A stretch of DNA of 8,127 nucleotides from the NCBI GenBank assembly GCA_003695505.1, contig RFIY01000185.1, positions 1 through 8,127 of the forward strand, written 5' to 3'. Made by a program: the position numbers and the translations under genes. Source of the stretch: Candidatus Dadabacteria bacterium (lineage in GTDB: Bacteria > J088). Under the pieces are notes generated by a model that saw only the letters and a list, made by a program, of their open reading frames with translations, did not search any database and had not been told where the DNA came from. Shown here in pieces: positions 6,617-8,127 of the stretch (within the stretch, counting starts at the first letter, position 1; each line of letters begins with the position of its first letter).

Positions 6617-6634
6617 TCCGTCCGCCGCAGCGAG

Positions 6635-7162
6635 TCAGACCGTAATCAGTGATTCAACCTGCGTCGGCGCGAGGCGGCCGCGGCCACCGAGCGAAGCGAG
6701 TTCGAGCAGAAACGCACAGGCGATCACCGTTCCGCCGGCTTTTTCGACGAGGGAAACCGTCGCCTCGGCCGTACCGCCCGTGGCCAGTACGTCATCGACG
6801 ATCACGGCATGCCGCACATCCTCAAACGAATCGGCGTGGATTTCGATTGTCGCCTCGCCGTATTCGAGGCCGTAGCTGACCGACTCCGTGTGATGAGGAA
6901 GCTTGCCTTTCTTGCGCACGAGTACCAGACCGGTGCCCAGCCGGTCCGCAATCGCGCCACCAAGTAGGAAGCCTCGCGCATCGACGGCGACGATCCGGTC
7001 CGGACGCAACGGTTCGATGCGTTCGACGAACCCGTCGATGATTTCGCGGAAGATCTGTCCGTCCGCGATCAGTGTCGTGATGTCGAAAAACTGGATGCCC
7101 GGCTCCGGAAAGTCGGGAACAACGCGCATCCGATCAAGCAGATGGTTCAGCGAACCGCTCAT
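6635..7162 (-). CDS. apt: Adenine phosphoribosyltransferase
   Basis: This cytoplasmic type I phosphoribosyltransferase converts adenine and PRPP to AMP and pyrophosphate in purine salvage. The 175-residue length is standard. Family motifs are VPDFPEPGIQFFDITTLI (15-32), VAVDARGFLLGGAIA (58-72), LVRKKGKLPHHTESVSYGLEYG (81-102) and the PRPP-binding loop VIVDDVLATGGTAEA (120-134). One variation is DARGF where most family members have EARGF. The start is the ATG at 7162, giving MSGSLNHLLDRMRVVPDFPEPG. A longer frame to 7237 would add 25 residues antigenic to no known domain and overlap ccmF heavily. The chosen ATG forms an ATGA overlap with the ccmF stop, so apt is probably translated from the ccmF mRNA. 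A terminator follows. Identification is firm. Confidence 0.96.
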   Translation of the reverse strand: MSGSLNHLLDRMRVVPDFPEPGIQFFDITTLIADGQIFREIIDGFVERIEPLRPDRIVAVDARGFLLGGAIADRLGTGLVLVRKKGKLPHHTESVSYGLEYGEATIEIHADSFEDVRHAVIVDDVLATGGTAEATVSLVEKAGGTVIACAFLLELASLGGRGRLAPTQVESLITV

Positions 7163-8127
7163 CCAGCCTGCTCGCCCTTGCGCCGAATCGCGACGATGCC
7201 ACCGAAAATCATCACCATCCCGCCAATCCAGATCCACATCACAAGCGGGTTGCGATGGAAGCGAAAAATGGCGGTTCCGGTATCAGGGTCCTCGCTGACA
7301 AAAATCAGATACAGATCCTCGAACAGTGATGACCAGATCGCGACCTCGGTGCTGGTCTCGCCGCGCGGGCCAACGTATTGCCGTTTTTCTGGCCACATCT
7401 GTATCGTACGCCCCCGCCCTTCGACGTCGAACAGCGCCAGTTGCGCGGAGTAATTGGGCTGGTAGCGGTGCCGGATCTCCTTGAGTTCGAGTCGGTAGCC
7501 CTCGAAGGTCGTCACATCGCCTGGTTTCATCGAGACCTGCGTCTCGCGGGCAAAGAGATTGCCCGTGATGCCAATGAACAACAGGACGACGCCAACGTGG
7601 ACGATGTAGCCGCCATAGCGCCGCCGATTCGCCCGGATCAGGTTCAACAGCGCGCGGATGGGCGATTCCTGCTTGCGCTGCATCCGGCCACGCACGCCGC
7701 GCACGACTTCGAGCCCCATCGTACCGGTTGCAAACACACAGAATGCCCAGGTAAAGATCGCAAACGGCGCTCGCACCCCGGCGATCGTCACGACGATTGC
7801 GGTCACTACGCTGACGATCAGTGGATCGCGCAGGTTTCGCTGAAAATTTCGCCGGCTCGCCTTGCCCCAGGACATCACCGGGCCAACCGCCAGCAACAGC
7901 AGCAGACCGATGCCGAGCGGCGCATTGACGCGGTTGAAGAATGGTGCACCCACGGTAATCTTCTGGCCGGTGACGAGCTCGTTCAGAATCGGGAACACCG
8001 TTCCCCAGAACGTCGCGAACATCAGCCCGAGAAAGACGACATTGTTGAACAGGAAGGCGCCCTCACGACTGACCGGGCTTGTCAGCCGCGGTGATGTGGC
8101 GAGCTTGCCCCAGCGCCAGTAGATCAG
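7159..8127 (-). CDS. ccmF: CcmF, cytochrome c-type biogenesis / haem lyase subunit, C-terminal half (partial)
   Basis: CcmF is the integral membrane protein of System I cytochrome c maturation that takes haem from holo-CcmE and, with CcmH, attaches it to CXXCH motifs of apocytochromes outside the membrane. The 322 visible residues begin in SREGAFLFNNVVFLGL (20-35) and continue with FWGTVFPILNE, GAPFFNRVNAPLGIGLLLLLAVGP, several membrane helices and RRYGGYIVHVGVVLLFIGITGN. The histidine there (about 177) is a good candidate for a conserved haem-ligand residue. A soluble, mostly beta segment (about 190-285) and a final helix (IWIGGMVMIFGGIVAI) close the protein. E. coli CcmF has roughly 650 residues, so about half lies beyond the window, including the WWD haem-handling domain. 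The reading frame is open to the window edge; the internal ATG at 8022 is not the start. The stop overlaps apt. Confidence 0.93.
   Translation of the reverse strand: MIYWRWGKLATSPRLTSPVSREGAFLFNNVVFLGLMFATFWGTVFPILNELVTGQKITVGAPFFNRVNAPLGIGLLLLLAVGPVMSWGKASRRNFQRNLRDPLIVSVVTAIVVTIAGVRAPFAIFTWAFCVFATGTMGLEVVRGVRGRMQRKQESPIRALLNLIRANRRRYGGYIVHVGVVLLFIGITGNLFARETQVSMKPGDVTTFEGYRLELKEIRHRYQPNYSAQLALFDVEGRGRTIQMWPEKRQYVGPRGETSTEVAIWSSLFEDLYLIFVSEDPDTGTAIFRFHRNPLVMWIWIGGMVMIFGGIVAIRRKGEQAG

Larger units (their letters stand above)
6333..6634. other. Intergenic region between apt and the dehydrogenase gene
   Basis: These 302 bases separate the apt stop from the dehydrogenase start, both left-reading. 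They hold the apt terminator (about 6583-6616), the GCTAC motif cluster, and two TCAGGAGG copies on the left-reading strand (reading from 6435 and 6410), 25 bases apart. A tiny left-reading frame of 14 codons (6335-6379) ends two bases before the dehydrogenase ATG. A right-reading frame of 67 codons (6442-6645) has no family features and runs into apt antisense, so it is not annotated as a gene. Confidence 0.55.

Noticed and set aside
6442-6645. Small right-reading gene of 67 codons
   Set aside because: No ribosome binding site, no family resemblance, overlaps the terminator and the end of apt on the other strand.
7163-7237. Longer N-terminus for apt
   Set aside because: The extra 25 residues are antiparallel to no family feature and lie inside the end of ccmF in another frame; the ATG at 7162 gives standard length and an ATGA overlap.

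Overview
The window is GC-rich bacterial DNA, densely coded, with six genes reading right (1-5116) and three reading left (5409-8127). There are no rRNA, tRNA, CRISPR or intact mobile-element signals. Separate cofG and cofH genes (not the fused actinobacterial fbiC), a System I cytochrome c maturation protein (CcmF), an F420-type luciferase-like oxidoreductase and an EthD protein suggest a Gram-negative-type bacterium able to make coenzyme F420. An uncultured proteobacterial, Binatota-like or related lineage would fit, but I cannot fix the phylum from this sequence.

Right-reading block, 1-5116: the C-terminal part of cofG, then cofH, a luciferase-like monooxygenase family F420-dependent oxidoreductase, an MscS-family mechanosensitive channel with a C-terminal coiled coil, a small class I methyltransferase of the EtfB-lysine-methyltransferase/METTL type, and an EthD-domain protein. 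Every junction overlaps by 1 or 4 bases, and the last three genes all start at a GTG inside a GTGA overlap. The block is almost certainly one translationally coupled operon. CofG and CofH together make the deazaflavin chromophore Fo; the third gene is a likely user of the finished cofactor. The role of the last three genes in an F420 operon is not known to me and is the most interesting point of the window. A perfect inverted repeat lies across the last stop codon.

Convergent gap, 5117-5408: no supportable gene.

Left-reading block, 8127-5409: the C-terminal half of ccmF (the window ends inside it), then apt (adenine phosphoribosyltransferase), overlapping ccmF by 4 bases and followed by a rho-independent terminator around 6583-6616. 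After a 302-base gap, which contains that terminator and a cluster of GCTAC motifs, comes a stand-alone classical short-chain dehydrogenase/reductase that converges on the F420 operon.

Functionally the window combines F420 production and use (right block) with cytochrome c maturation and purine salvage (left block). I saw no defence system, phage or conjugation gene.
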